Counted from the stretch's first letter, positions 1-9,358 are shown. The stretch is DNA of 37,127 bases from Nitrosomonas sp. (GCA_017994575.1 JAGOKN010000020.1:1-37127), one strand, 5' to 3'. Notes: generated by a model not told the origin, from the letters alone. Translations and numbers: made by a program.

Positions 1-463
1 GCATCCCTCCATTCGGTAACTGCAATAGCGGCTGGATTGTTCATATATTTAATATGCCGTCTGATGCTGTAACCGAGACAGTAGTTCCAATAGTGTAATT
101 TCTCTAATTTTGAACTAAGCAATGGGTATGCATTAGATTCAGACGTGTAGGCAGATATGAATTTAATATAGGGCATATGATTCATGCATAATCAGACACA
201 TATCCTGTGTATTGAATGGGTTCCGAGCGGTGTGATCTGACACCAATCATAACAATACTTTTGAAGCCTACAATTGGTAATTATATTCCTTCTTTGAACA
301 TCTGAACGATACCATAACGCAGATAGAAAACAGGCTTCTTAAAGTATGAATGGCAAGTCTTGTGTATGAGTTATGGTTTTGGGTATCGAATTCATGCCTA
401 TTCTGACGTTAAGTATCAATAACCAAAAAATTAACTATCAAATATTAGAGGAACACACAGAAT
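1..463. other. Region before comEC; possible tail of an upstream gene at 3-98
   Basis: No full gene is visible. From base 3 one frame stays open for 31 codons to a TAA at 96-98 and would encode a tail containing GWIVHIFNMPSDAV. A second frame from base 1 encodes a hydrophobic stretch (TAIAAGLFIYLICRLML) ending at a TAA at 67-72. Either could be the cut 3' end of a gene starting outside the window; I cannot name it. The rest is AT-rich with no RNA gene or strong terminator that I can see. An AGAGGA-like ribosome site at 447-452 serves comEC. Confidence 0.3.
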
Positions 464-2905
464 TTGTTATTGCGATTAAATATTCTGGCTTTTGTCGCAG
501 GCACCAGTTTGTTGCAACTGCAAGCTGAATTACCGAATTTAATTTTGGTGATGTGGTTGCTGCTGCCAGTAATTGTGATCAGATTGCTTGGGGATAATCT
601 TTCAAATATTGGCGCTATTGTTAATAGCGTCTTATTGCTGATGGTTTGCTTGGGACTTGGATTTTTCTGGGCGGCTGCTTTTGCTCACTGGAGATTGGCT
701 GATGCACTACCTTCTGCTTGGGAGCAGCGGGATATTCAGGTGGTTGGTGTGGTGGCTAATTTGCCTTACAAGACTGATCGCAGCGTGCATTTTCAGCTAG
801 ATGTTGAACATGTGATTACCGATGGTGCGATTGTCCCCAAGCGAATTGCACTGTCTTGGTATAAAAGTTATCAATCAGATATGGGTGGAATACCATTACC
901 CTTGGTTAAAGCGGGGGAGCGTTGGCGATTGATTGTTCGCCTTAAACAGCCTCACGGAAATGCGAATCCCCATGGTTTCGACTATGAAGCATGGGCGTTG
1001 GAACGAAATATTCGCGCCGTCGGCTATGTGCGTACATCTATCGATAATCAGCATTTGGAATCAATGATCCATCATCCTGCTTATTGGGTTGAATATGTGC
1101 GCGAAGATATCCAACAGCGTTTCACCCAAATTTTGACAGATCAATTCTATTCCGGGGTATTAAAAGCACTGGCGACGGGAGATCAGCAGGCTATTCCTCG
1201 TGATCAATGGCAAGTATTCGTGCGTACTGGAACGATTCATCTGATGGCAATATCCGGCTTGCACATTACTTTGGTATCAAGCTTGGTATTTGTGATGGTT
1301 TTTTGGATGTGGCGCTGGAGTTCTTATCTGGTGTTACGTATGCCAGCGCGCCGTGCGGCAGTGATTGCCGGATTGATGGCGGCTTTGGGCTATACGTTAC
1401 TATCGGGTTTTGCAATTCCGGCACAGCGAACGCTCTATATGCTGGCTGTAGTGGCTGTTGCGTTATGGAGAGCGCATTTTGTTTCGCCATCAATGGTATT
1501 GGCCTGGGCTTTATTAGGAGTTGTGCTATTGGATCCTTGGGCAACTATTGCTCCGGGATTTTGGCTGTCATTCGGGGCAATAGCCATTATCATGCTGTTA
1601 ACGGTGGGGCGGATAGGAAAAATGAATTGGCTGCAAGAATGGCTGCGTATCCAATGGGCGATGACACTGGGATTGATTCCTTTATTGTTGGCGTTGTTTC
1701 AGCAGGTATCTTTAGTTTCACCTATTGCGAATGCCGTTGCCATTCCAATGGTCAGTTTTTTAGTGGTGCCGTTCACATTGCTGGCTACAATTCCATTTTT
1801 TGATTTCATGTTGTTGCTGGCACATGAGGTACTTAGTATCTGCATGACAATTTTGCATGAATTGGATCATTTGCCACATGTCGTGTGGCAACAACATGCG
1901 CCACCGGCATGGACAATAGCGATTGCTGTGATTGGAATTTTCTGGATGTTTCTGCCAGGAAGTGTCGGATTGGGCTTGTTTTCGGGGTTTCCAGCGCGGT
2001 GGTTGGGAATGGTTGCTTTATTGCCCATGTTTCTGATACCACCCGCTAAACCAAAAATGGGTGAGTTATGGTTGACGGTACTGGATGTAGGTCAGGGTTT
2101 GGCGGTTGTTGCGCGCACTGCAAATTATGCATTGTTATTTGATACGGGGCCAAGTTTTGGAGAAACTGATAGTGGTAATCGCATTATTGTGCCTTTTTTA
2201 CAGGGAGAAGGCATATATCAGCTTGATGTCATGATTGTGTCACATGCAGATATTGATCATAGTGGTGGCGCATTATCTGTGTTGGAGGCTATGCCTGTTA
2301 GAGCGTTGCTATCGTCTCTGAAAGATCATCACCCGATTCAGCAAGCCAAAGTGCATAAAGATCGGTGTCGTGCCGGTCAATCCTGGCAGTGGGATGGCGT
2401 GTACTTTGAATTGCTTCATCCTATGTCGCATGATTATGAGCATCAGAAGAACAAAACTAATGCAAATAGTTGTGTATTAAAAATTACGTCGATACATGGG
2501 AGTGTATTGTTGCCTTCGGATATTGAAGGCAAAGATGAGTCAGCGCTGTTAACGCGTGCTGGTGATAAGCTATCGTCAACAATTTTGATTGCACCTCATC
2601 ATGGCAGTAACACTTCTTCAACAACCGCTTTTGTTCAACAAGTCAATGCGCAACTAACCATATTTACAGTGGGATATCGTAATCGCTATGGTCACCCACG
2701 CGAAGCTGTAGTAACACGATATTGTGATTCGGGTAGTCAATTATTGCGCAGCGATACGGATGGCGCTATTTTGCTTCGCCTTAGCGATAATCAATGGTTT
2801 GTCGACCGTTGGAGAGAATTACATCGTCACTATTGGCAACGTAAAATCAATGGTAATTCTTCTGAATACTATGATGGATGTCAGAATTCAGTCTATGGCA
2901 GATGA
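464..2905 (+). CDS. comEC: ComEC/Rec2 family DNA internalization protein
   Basis: This is the inner-membrane channel that carries transforming DNA into the cytoplasm. The 813-residue length is normal for proteobacterial ComEC. The N-terminal part holds membrane segments and the DUF4131-like soluble domain (about residues 70-210). The Competence multi-helix core starts near the motif LMAISGLHITL (about 255-265). A metallo-beta-lactamase-like domain fills the C-terminus, with SHADIDHSGG near residue 600 and APHHGSNTSS near 710, the metal-site histidines and aspartates. The start is TTG at 464, with AGAGGA 11 bases upstream; no better start gives the N-terminal helix. Its end overlaps the convergent histidine kinase gene by 13 bases. 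No other competence gene is in the window. Confidence 0.93.
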   Translation: MLLRLNILAFVAGTSLLQLQAELPNLILVMWLLLPVIVIRLLGDNLSNIGAIVNSVLLLMVCLGLGFFWAAAFAHWRLADALPSAWEQRDIQVVGVVANLPYKTDRSVHFQLDVEHVITDGAIVPKRIALSWYKSYQSDMGGIPLPLVKAGERWRLIVRLKQPHGNANPHGFDYEAWALERNIRAVGYVRTSIDNQHLESMIHHPAYWVEYVREDIQQRFTQILTDQFYSGVLKALATGDQQAIPRDQWQVFVRTGTIHLMAISGLHITLVSSLVFVMVFWMWRWSSYLVLRMPARRAAVIAGLMAALGYTLLSGFAIPAQRTLYMLAVVAVALWRAHFVSPSMVLAWALLGVVLLDPWATIAPGFWLSFGAIAIIMLLTVGRIGKMNWLQEWLRIQWAMTLGLIPLLLALFQQVSLVSPIANAVAIPMVSFLVVPFTLLATIPFFDFMLLLAHEVLSICMTILHELDHLPHVVWQQHAPPAWTIAIAVIGIFWMFLPGSVGLGLFSGFPARWLGMVALLPMFLIPPAKPKMGELWLTVLDVGQGLAVVARTANYALLFDTGPSFGETDSGNRIIVPFLQGEGIYQLDVMIVSHADIDHSGGALSVLEAMPVRALLSSLKDHHPIQQAKVHKDRCRAGQSWQWDGVYFELLHPMSHDYEHQKNKTNANSCVLKITSIHGSVLLPSDIEGKDESALLTRAGDKLSSTILIAPHHGSNTSSTTAFVQQVNAQLTIFTVGYRNRYGHPREAVVTRYCDSGSQLLRSDTDGAILLRLSDNQWFVDRWRELHRHYWQRKINGNSSEYYDGCQNSVYGR

Positions 2906-4365
2906 CCATTTGTCAGTGTGACATCGTTAGAATCATGTTTATTAGTAGGCAACTCAATATTATTAAACATGATGGTGAAAGATGTGCCAACACCAGGTTC
3001 ACTAGTGACTTTGATTTGTAATTTATTATTTTCTGCTGCGATTCTGACAATCGATAAGCCGATGCCACTGGACGCTTTATTATGCAGAGATGCTCTGGGT
3101 GAGTAAAAATACTCATTAAATATATTAGGTAAATCTTTGTTTTCTATGCCGATGCCATGGTCAGTGATGGTGATGCTGGCATTCTGAGTAGATGGGTTAA
3201 TTTCAGATGTAATTTCAACTGAAGCGTTGTCGTATGAATAAGTGATCGCATTGGCAATAATATTTTCCAAAAGAATTTCTAGCTGCTCTGGAATCACTTT
3301 GCATTTGAAATTTTCAATAGCTAGGTGCAATTTGATGCGCTTGGAATTCGCAACGGGAGTTAATTTGTCAATTCCTTTTTGTAAAGCAGTTTGAATATCT
3401 ACGGATTCCAGCACAGCTGTGCTAAGACAAGTATCTTTCAATCGTTCTAACCGAAGTAAATCAAGAATTAACCCCGACATATTTTGTGCACGATTATCAA
3501 TTTTATCTAATGCTTCATTCACGCCAGCAGAAGCTTCTCCGCAATACCCTCCTTTGATGAGGTTAATTTTACTGCGAATCGCATCCAAAGGTGATTTGAG
3601 CTGATGAGTCATGAGGACGGCATATTGATCTTTCTCGACTTGTGCCTGATTTATTTGCTTATAGGCATCTAACAGATGCTGTTCATGTGTGCGTACAACC
3701 AAAGACAGTCTTGAAACCACATACCAAACTATAAAGAAAAGAATATCAAGTGCAAACATCCATAGTAAAACACTGTTTCTGCGTATGCTCTCAGTTGAAG
3801 AGTTGTCATCTATGAGGATCGAATGCGATATATGAACAAACATTGAGTTTTCCATCAGCAATACGATGGTGTACATGGCAGAAACCAGTACGGTTACACA
3901 CAGACTTTCCAGTGTAGAGAAAAAGATACAAGCCAGAGCGATATGCAATATGTAGAAAAAAGATGCAGGCGTAGAAGTGCTGCCAATGTAGTGAATAACA
4001 ATGGATAAGCATACCAAGTCAATAATAATCTGTGCCCATAAATTAATAGACGGAGAGTTATATTTGCTGGGCTGTGAGTGGTCTAACAGATAAATGTATA
4101 CAATATTTGCAAGACTTAGTATGACTGTGATGGCAATAGGCCAGCTTTGTTGCTCAACGATACCGAATTGAGTCAGTGTTTCTGAGGCTAATAACGCCAG
4201 GATTTGGAAGATAATTAAAGCTGCAATCACTATCCAGCGGAAAATAATAAACCAGCGAATATTGCTGATTAAAATTTCGTCGTTCAGTTTTAACCTAACT
4301 CCGTTGACCCCGATCAACGTTGTTTGTTTTTTAGAATTACCCCAGGAAAATTCAGCGATGGCCAT
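2893..4365 (-). CDS. Membrane-bound sensor histidine kinase
   Basis: 490 residues. Five or six hydrophobic segments lie between about residues 35 and 220, with no large periplasmic loop, so the sensor is probably embedded in the membrane. A dimerisation/phosphoacceptor helix follows with the H-box THQLKSPLDAI; His254 is the expected phosphorylation site. The ATPase domain shows the N-box (ENIIANAITYS, 367-377), the G1 box DHGIGIEN (402-409) and the G2 box SSGIGLSIV (432-440). It lies 8 bases after the response regulator gene on the same strand, so they form an operon and very likely a signalling pair. The arrangement of membrane helices before a HisKA domain is reminiscent of RegB-like redox kinases, but I do not see enough to assign that, and the signal is unknown. 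Confidence 0.88.
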   Translation of the reverse strand: MAIAEFSWGNSKKQTTLIGVNGVRLKLNDEILISNIRWFIIFRWIVIAALIIFQILALLASETLTQFGIVEQQSWPIAITVILSLANIVYIYLLDHSQPSKYNSPSINLWAQIIIDLVCLSIVIHYIGSTSTPASFFYILHIALACIFFSTLESLCVTVLVSAMYTIVLLMENSMFVHISHSILIDDNSSTESIRRNSVLLWMFALDILFFIVWYVVSRLSLVVRTHEQHLLDAYKQINQAQVEKDQYAVLMTHQLKSPLDAIRSKINLIKGGYCGEASAGVNEALDKIDNRAQNMSGLILDLLRLERLKDTCLSTAVLESVDIQTALQKGIDKLTPVANSKRIKLHLAIENFKCKVIPEQLEILLENIIANAITYSYDNASVEITSEINPSTQNASITITDHGIGIENKDLPNIFNEYFYSPRASLHNKASSGIGLSIVRIAAENNKLQIKVTSEPGVGTSFTIMFNNIELPTNKHDSNDVTLTNGHLP

Positions 4366-4373
4366 GATAGAAT

Positions 4374-4772
4374 CTAAGCGGATTGTACTGTCGTCTCTTT
4401 ATTATCTAAACGATCATGAATAATCGCTAGCAAACTTTTCGGTTCAACGGGTTTCTCAATGATACAAACCCATTCATGAGATCCATCTTCAAAATAAGGT
4501 CTGATCATGTCACCCAAAGAAGTCAAGAATATAGTTTGTATTTGCGGAAAACGTTTGTGGATTTGTGCATAAGTTGTTAATCCAGAATCCATTGATTCAA
4601 CCATTACGTCAAGGATAGCCAGATCGGGGCGTTTGGTGTCATCTTGCAAGGAATCGATAAAGTCTTGCATGGTCAGATAACTATCAACTTTGAATCCATC
4701 TTTACCCAAAATACATCCAACCGCTTCTCTGATATCTGCATCATCATCAACATGTGCGATTCTAAGTGCCAC
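4374..4772 (-). CDS. Receiver-only response regulator (CheY-like)
   Basis: 132 residues, which is one receiver domain and nothing else. The acidic pocket is D9-D10-D11, the phosphoacceptor is D55 (AILDVMV), the switch threonine is T84 (FLTSLGD), and the invariant lysine is K107 (IEKPVEP). There is no DNA-binding or enzymatic output domain. It must therefore act by protein contact, or pass phosphate on, or serve as a sink for the kinase encoded 8 bases downstream. Start is GTG at 4770-4772 with a strong GAAAGGAGA ribosome site just upstream. A tandem direct repeat lies about 100 bases upstream. Confidence 0.9.
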   Translation of the reverse strand: MALRIAHVDDDADIREAVGCILGKDGFKVDSYLTMQDFIDSLQDDTKRPDLAILDVMVESMDSGLTTYAQIHKRFPQIQTIFLTSLGDMIRPYFEDGSHEWVCIIEKPVEPKSLLAIIHDRLDNKETTVQSA

Positions 4773-5218
4773 AATAATTCTCCTTTCTTCATAATTCGAA
4801 CCTAGAAAGCTAAACGTCTACAAGAAACCGTTCACTTATCATGGTCATCGGTGTTTAAGATCATATATCAGCATATGTGAAAAATATGTGAAGCACAATC
4901 AGTAAATGTAGGAATATTCTTTCAATTTTAATTGAAATATTGCTTGCTTTTCATGAGAAATATCGCATCTATCTGATTATTAGATCGATATCTTTAAGGT
5001 TAGCATGCATTAGATACTTGCTTTTTGTCTCATTTGATCTTTTAACTTTGGAGTTTATAATATTTTAAGAGTCCATCTTGCGCTCTCTGCAGAGTCAAGC
5101 TTCCATTCCAGGAGGCGCAAGACGACTGAAATCCAGCAGACTGAAAAGAGTATATTGATTAATATCTCGGTGTTTACTGTGAAGCTTTATGTTGGCGGTT
5201 TCACATAGTTAAAAAATG
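4773..5218. other. 446-bp gap between hslO and the response regulator gene
   Basis: AT-rich and without a credible reading frame. It holds the ribosome site of the response regulator gene, the direct repeat at 4873-4892, and an inverted repeat TCTTGCGC (5076-5083) / GCGCAAGA (5115-5122) that encloses the perfect palindrome CTCTGCAGAG (5085-5094). The last could fold as RNA near the 3' end of hslO, but it lacks a T-tract and I would not call it a terminator. Confidence 0.5.
4873..4892. promoter_or_regulatory. Tandem direct repeat upstream of the two-component operon
   Basis: ATATGTGAA occurs twice, at 4873-4881 and 4884-4892, with an 11-base pitch, which is one helical turn. It lies about 100 bases upstream of the response regulator start, where an activator site could be. 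The regulator would have to be some other protein, since the receiver encoded here has no DNA-binding domain. The functional role is inference. Confidence 0.35.
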
Positions 5219-6073
5219 CTAATGAATCGTCGGACTTGCTTCTCTAAAAATGGCATCGACTGCCAGAGCATCCAAACGATATTCGCGGTTACAAATATCA
5301 TCGGTAATAATGATTACACCAAATTCTTGCAGGATTGAATCTACTTCTTTGCGACCGAGTGAACGTAGCATGGCGTAAATTTTTGCGGGATCTTCATGAC
5401 AGCCATAATGCACGGCGTGTGAATCAAAGATGCGGATAGTTTCCTCGTAGAACAAGCGTGTCAGCATTTCTTCGGCAGTTAATCCTAACAAGGTTTGATC
5501 ATGGATGGTAGCAGCGAGTGTCTCGGCACGCGCCCAGCCATCGGGGTCTTGCTGATCAGCCGCTGGTAGTTTTTGTAACAACAGCCCAAAAATGCTTTGA
5601 TTGGTAGTGATCAGAAAAAGACGCGAGGGCAACTGTTCGGATTGTTTGAAGTAATGTTGGAAAATTTCCGCGATACTGTCGCCATCAAGCGGCACGATAC
5701 TCTGATAGGATTCACGCATGGAAGGCATATCCAGTGTAATAAGCAATTGGCCATGACCGAGTAATTCAGGCACTGATTGAGGTTCTATATGCTGAGCACA
5801 TTTCGCCATGCCGCGTATCTGTAGGTCTTCATTGCAATCAATGACGAGCATGGAAACGGGACCGCTACCATTCAATTGAATGGTCAAGCGCCCAGTTTGC
5901 TTGAGATTGTCGCCCAGGAGTAACGTGGTCGCGCTCATCTCTCCTAATAATTGTGTTACAGGTTGTGGATAGTGTCGATCCGACAGCATTTGTTGCCAAA
6001 CTGAATCGAGATGCACGATGGCACCCCGAATATCCAGGTTTTCCAGAAGAAAGCGTTGTACGTAATTACTCAT
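5219..6073 (-). CDS. hslO: Hsp33 family redox chaperone, degenerate zinc site
   Basis: Hsp33 is a cytoplasmic holdase switched on by oxidation of four zinc-bound cysteines. The N-terminal substrate-binding fold is intact (SNYVQRFLLENLDIRGAIV at the start, GDNLKQTGRLTIQL, MLVIDCNEDLQIRGMAK). The C-terminal redox region normally has CxC and CxxC. Here the first pair aligns as CHE (only one Cys, in VHYGCHEDP) and the second as DDIC (only the last Cys, in IITDDICNREY), so two of four ligands are gone. The start is ATG at 6071-6073 (MSNYVQRF) with AGGA 9 bases upstream; an in-frame TTG at 6091 is less likely. It lies 37 bases after hypF on the same strand and may be cotranscribed with the hydrogenase maturation genes. 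Confidence 0.92.
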   Translation of the reverse strand: MSNYVQRFLLENLDIRGAIVHLDSVWQQMLSDRHYPQPVTQLLGEMSATTLLLGDNLKQTGRLTIQLNGSGPVSMLVIDCNEDLQIRGMAKCAQHIEPQSVPELLGHGQLLITLDMPSMRESYQSIVPLDGDSIAEIFQHYFKQSEQLPSRLFLITTNQSIFGLLLQKLPAADQQDPDGWARAETLAATIHDQTLLGLTAEEMLTRLFYEETIRIFDSHAVHYGCHEDPAKIYAMLRSLGRKEVDSILQEFGVIIITDDICNREYRLDALAVDAIFREASPTIH

Positions 6074-6110
6074 TGCAAAATTCCTGATCAATTCATCAAC
6101 TAAATGTGCA

Positions 6111-7232
6111 TTATAAACGATTGTGATGCAACGCTATCCATGCTTGACCTAATGCAATTGCGCTGTCATCCGGCGGCAATTGTTGTGGGTTATGAATATG
6201 TAATGATTTTTCGGCCAAGCGATGAGTTAAATCATGTCGCAATAGCGCATTGTGAAAGCATCCGCCACCCAATGCCACATGAGTTACCTCATATTGATAA
6301 GCGGCTTTTTCCACCCACGCAGCCAATCCTGCAGCGACTGTAGTGTGGAATAAAGCGGCTGCATAAGCATGATCGTATTTTTCGTCGTGACAATCAATCA
6401 ATGCCGACAGTAGCGACGAAAAATCCAGATTATTATTTTCCGTGATTTGATAGCCCTCGGTCAGTGCATGAACAGGCCCATATTGCTCGGCTAAATGCTG
6501 TAACTGCATGGCCGCTTGTGCTTCATGCACTTGAATAGAACTGATTCCCAATAAGCCGGTTGCTGCGTCGAATAATCTTCCCATACTGGATGTTTGGGGA
6601 CAATTGAGATTGCTTGCTAGCATAACAGCTACGGTCTCGGCTGCAGGTTGATTGGCAAAACGCTGCACAATTTCATAGCCGCGATTGAGTCGAGCTAATG
6701 CTGCAGCAGCCATGCGCCAAGGTTCTTGCGCTGCGCGGTCACCGCCGGGCAAGGCGAGTGTAGTCAGGTGACCGAGTCGCATAAAACGAGCGCCATCCAC
6801 CCATAATAACTCTCCTCCCCACGGTGTATTGTCGGTCCCTAATCCGATGCCATCGAGTGCCAATCCCAATACCGGTTGCTGCAGTTGGTGTTCAGCACAG
6901 ATTGCCGCAATATGGGCATGATGGTGTTGCACGGCCAGTGTCGGAATGTTTAGCTGTTGTGCAAAAGCGTAAGCAAACTGAGTACTGTAGAAATCCGGGT
7001 GCAAGTCATGTGCGACCACTACAGGCGGTATCGAATATTTCCGGCACATGCTTTCTACGGTTCTATCCAATCGACTACGGGCATCTATAGTTGATAGATC
7101 ACCTACCAACGGGGAAATATAGGCTTGATTGTGTTGCGTCAGGCAAATGGTATTTTTTAACCATGCACCACAAGCTAGAACGGAGGGAGCGCTGACAGCC
7201 AATGTAATGCGGTGATCGTGCAAATTAGCCAA
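6111..7232 (-). CDS. hypF: HypF carbamoyltransferase, C-terminal half only
   Basis: HypF makes the carbamoyl group that becomes the CN ligands of the NiFe site. This protein matches only the Kae1-like carbamoyltransferase half: [17 protein letters not shown] at its start, [12 protein letters not shown], the metal-binding [42 protein letters not shown], and [10 protein letters not shown] near the end. The acylphosphatase, zinc-finger and YrdC-like domains that make up the first roughly 370 residues of a full HypF are absent. The frame is open back to 7406 inside hypB, but the earlier part resembles nothing in the family. TTG codons at 7232 and 7223 straddle the hypB stop and are the likeliest starts; no clear ribosome site is visible, so coupling to hypB is probable. 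From memory, Ralstonia eutropha HypF1 is similarly short and active, so this need not be a broken gene. Confidence 0.85.
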   Translation of the reverse strand: MANLHDHRITLAVSAPSVLACGAWLKNTICLTQHNQAYISPLVGDLSTIDARSRLDRTVESMCRKYSIPPVVVAHDLHPDFYSTQFAYAFAQQLNIPTLAVQHHHAHIAAICAEHQLQQPVLGLALDGIGLGTDNTPWGGELLWVDGARFMRLGHLTTLALPGGDRAAQEPWRMAAAALARLNRGYEIVQRFANQPAAETVAVMLASNLNCPQTSSMGRLFDAATGLLGISSIQVHEAQAAMQLQHLAEQYGPVHALTEGYQITENNNLDFSSLLSALIDCHDEKYDHAYAAALFHTTVAAGLAAWVEKAAYQYEVTHVALGGGCFHNALLRHDLTHRLAEKSLHIHNPQQLPPDDSAIALGQAWIALHHNRL

Positions 7233-8142
7233 GCGTAGAATAGATGGAGTGTGCTGATTGTTTGGCAATTGCCGTTTGGCGGCAACAACCGGATGCGATC
7301 CAGTCGATCCAAGCCGGCATGCCGCTGCCATGTGTGGCTGAAAGCTGGATGACAGGTAAGGTGGGATTGATGCGGTGTGCACAGTCAATCGCCAAATTGA
7401 CATCAAAATTCAGATGAGGCAGTAAGTCGCATTTGTTCAACAGCATCAAATCGGCTGCATGAAACATGTCAGGATATTTGAGCGGTTTATCTTCGCCTTC
7501 GGTGACAGACAAGATCACCACTTTATGGGCTTCACCCAAATCAAAACCCGAAGGACAAACCAGATTGCCCACATTTTCAATGAATAACAGACTGTGATTT
7601 TGTAAGGGCAATTGCTGTATGGCATGTCCCACCATATGCGCATCCAGATGACAACCTTTGCCAGTATTGATTTGTATGGCTGGGACATCAGTAGCCCTGA
7701 TACGGGCTGCATCGTGATCAGTTTGTTGATCTCCTTCAATTACTGCAATCGGTAGTTTCTCACGGAGCATCTGTATGGTTTTAACCAGCAGCGTGGTCTT
7801 GCCGGATCCCGGACTGGAAACCAGATTCAGTGCAAAGATGCCGCGCTGAGTCAGATAATGGCGATTTTCATCGGCATACTGGTTGTTTTTCGCCAAAATG
7901 TCGCGTTCAATCTTTACCATGCGTGATTGACTCATCCCTGGCGCATGAGCAGCAGCCAACCCTGTGCCGAAATGCAGAGTGCCGGGTGTCTGATCAGGGT
8001 TGACAGGGATTGAATGAGAATGCGTGGCTTGTGCCTGCTCGAGCGGGAGATACTTCAGAGATTGACCCGTAGTACGGTTTGCGGCTATCGATTTGCCATT
8101 TATGCGCGCTTGACCCACGCCACATCCACAGGTTGTACACAT
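7225..8142 (-). CDS. hypB: HypB, hydrogenase nickel-insertion GTPase
   Basis: HypB works with HypA to load nickel into the hydrogenase large subunit in the cytoplasm. It is 305 residues. The N-terminal CTTCGCG matches the high-affinity nickel motif of the CxxCGCG type. A variable, mildly histidine-containing linker follows (about residues 10-80), much poorer in His than in the nickel-storing HypB proteins. The GTPase domain has the P-loop SSPGSGKTT (about 109-117), [10 protein letters not shown], the metal-site segments [11 protein letters not shown] and ENVGNLVCP, and the guanine-specificity motif NKCD (about 236). The start ATG follows AGAGAG; hypA ends 13 bases upstream, and hypF starts at its stop codon. 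Confidence 0.95.
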   Translation of the reverse strand: MCTTCGCGVGQARINGKSIAANRTTGQSLKYLPLEQAQATHSHSIPVNPDQTPGTLHFGTGLAAAHAPGMSQSRMVKIERDILAKNNQYADENRHYLTQRGIFALNLVSSPGSGKTTLLVKTIQMLREKLPIAVIEGDQQTDHDAARIRATDVPAIQINTGKGCHLDAHMVGHAIQQLPLQNHSLLFIENVGNLVCPSGFDLGEAHKVVILSVTEGEDKPLKYPDMFHAADLMLLNKCDLLPHLNFDVNLAIDCAHRINPTLPVIQLSATHGSGMPAWIDWIASGCCRQTAIAKQSAHSIYSTLG

Positions 8143-8155
8143 ATTTGTTCTCTCT

Positions 8156-8497
8156 TTATTCTACTTCAAGTTCTTTAATGCGCATTTCTTCACCTTGCGT
8201 AATTTTTACTGCGTAACTTCCACAATGGGAGCAGATGGAATGGTATGAAGCGATGAACATTGATCGATGACAATGATCGCATACGCCTTGTCCAAAAATT
8301 GCAATAAACTCCAGTTTTGCCTGCTGAGCGATACTATCTTGTGTAATGACATCGAAATAGAATCGCAGCGATTCTTGCTCCACGCAAGTCAGTTGCCCAA
8401 GCTCCAGCCATACTGTTCTGACTCGGGTAAAATTTTGCTTAATAGCAGCTTCTTCAATCAGTTGTAACAAACTTTCCGCCAACGACAGTTCATGCAT
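8156..8497 (-). CDS. hypA: HypA, nickel metallochaperone
   Basis: 113 residues, the normal HypA size. The N-terminal MHEL carries the nickel-binding His2 and Glu3. The structural zinc site is formed by CDHC (about residues 73-76) and CSHC (about 89-92), both CxxC. The ATG overlaps the hoxW stop as TAATG, so the two are translationally coupled. It partners HypB, encoded 13 bases downstream. Confidence 0.95.
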   Translation of the reverse strand: MHELSLAESLLQLIEEAAIKQNFTRVRTVWLELGQLTCVEQESLRFYFDVITQDSIAQQAKLEFIAIFGQGVCDHCHRSMFIASYHSICSHCGSYAVKITQGEEMRIKELEVE

Positions 8498-8976
8498 TAC
8501 TTATTCTCATGACTCATGGGATTGAAGGGTTGTAAGCACCATTGTTGCACATGCCTGACGGCTGCATCCAAGTTTATATCAGCTTGCTGGCTTAACATAT
8601 CACCCAATTCAAAATAATAACCACGGATACGCAACAAAAAAGCAGGGGGAGCTTGGCGCTGATAAATCTGCTGATAAATAAACAGTAGTGCTGCAGGTGT
8701 TATTGCATGACTGGTATAGCTTTCATCTTTTTTTGCATCCACCGTTGAGAATTCGAACGGTTCATTGCATGACATATCGGCATCAACAAATAGTATCTGG
8801 TCAAATCCCGATAAATCCATCGCATGCTCAATCAATAATTGCATGTCAACGAGACAGGTTACTTGGGCTAGTGCCAGTGATTCCACACGTTCAATCAATC
8901 GGGTGCCTACAGCATCATCGCCGCGACCAGGATTTCCATAGCCAAATAGCAATAAATTGGGCATGCGTGACGTCAT
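8497..8976 (-). CDS. hoxW: HoxW-type hydrogenase maturation endopeptidase
   Basis: This protease cuts the C-terminal tail from the large subunit HoxH after nickel is in place. It is 159 residues, in the HycI/HybD/HoxW family. Visible family marks are GYGNPGRGDDAVG near the N-terminus (containing the first metal-binding acid), FVDADMS (about residue 65) and SHAITPAALL (about 92), whose His completes the nickel-sensing site. Start at 8976 or at the second Met (8964), which gives MPNLLLFGYGN. It is placed after hoxH but separated from it by an antisense DUF2905 gene, so it probably has its own promoter in the 180-base gap 8977-9157. Confidence 0.9.
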   Translation of the reverse strand: MTSRMPNLLLFGYGNPGRGDDAVGTRLIERVESLALAQVTCLVDMQLLIEHAMDLSGFDQILFVDADMSCNEPFEFSTVDAKKDESYTSHAITPAALLFIYQQIYQRQAPPAFLLRIRGYYFELGDMLSQQADINLDAAVRHVQQWCLQPFNPMSHENK

Positions 8977-9157
8977 TTATTGGTGTGTTACACATGGGTG
9001 AATGATATGGCTTGTGCACCGATTTTAACTATATTTGTTATCAGTAAGCTTTTTTGTTTGATATTCAGCTTGAAAGTTTGATTGAGTACTATCATGGTCT
9101 TTGCTAGTATGTGTTAGCAAAATTCTTATCATTCATGTTGTTGGCCTGAGAAACTGT

Positions 9158-9358
9158 ATGCAGCAATTACTCATCACGATTGGAGTTTTATTAATATTGC
9201 TTGGTTTAGCCTGGCCATGGATTTCACAATTGCCATTGGGTCGTCTGCCGGGTGATATTTATATTGAACGTGAAAATTTCAGTTTCCATTTTCCTCTAAT
9301 GACGGGATTACTAATCTCCGTTGTGCTATCGCTCATCCTTTGGTGGACACGTAAATAA
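9158..9358 (+). CDS. DUF2905 small membrane protein
   Basis: 66 residues from the ATG at 9158. Two hydrophobic helices (about residues 3-20 and 45-62) flank a short loop with the family signature LGRLPGDIYIERENFSFHFP. The longer frame from 9101 adds 19 residues that do not fit the family, and the helix starts right after the inner Met. Its function is not known. It stands alone on the plus strand in the middle of the hydrogenase cluster, ending 12 bases before the hoxH stop codon, so it converges on hoxH and diverges from hoxW. Confidence 0.82.
   Translation: MQQLLITIGVLLILLGLAWPWISQLPLGRLPGDIYIERENFSFHFPLMTGLLISVVLSLILWWTRK

Noticed and set aside
1207..1803. 198-codon frame inside comEC
   Set aside because: Same strand, shifted frame, within well-conserved ComEC membrane core; a shadow.
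5076..5122. Terminator after the hslO gene
   Set aside because: The TCTTGCGC/GCGCAAGA repeat has a 31-base loop and no T-run, and on the minus strand it lies about 100 bases beyond the stop.
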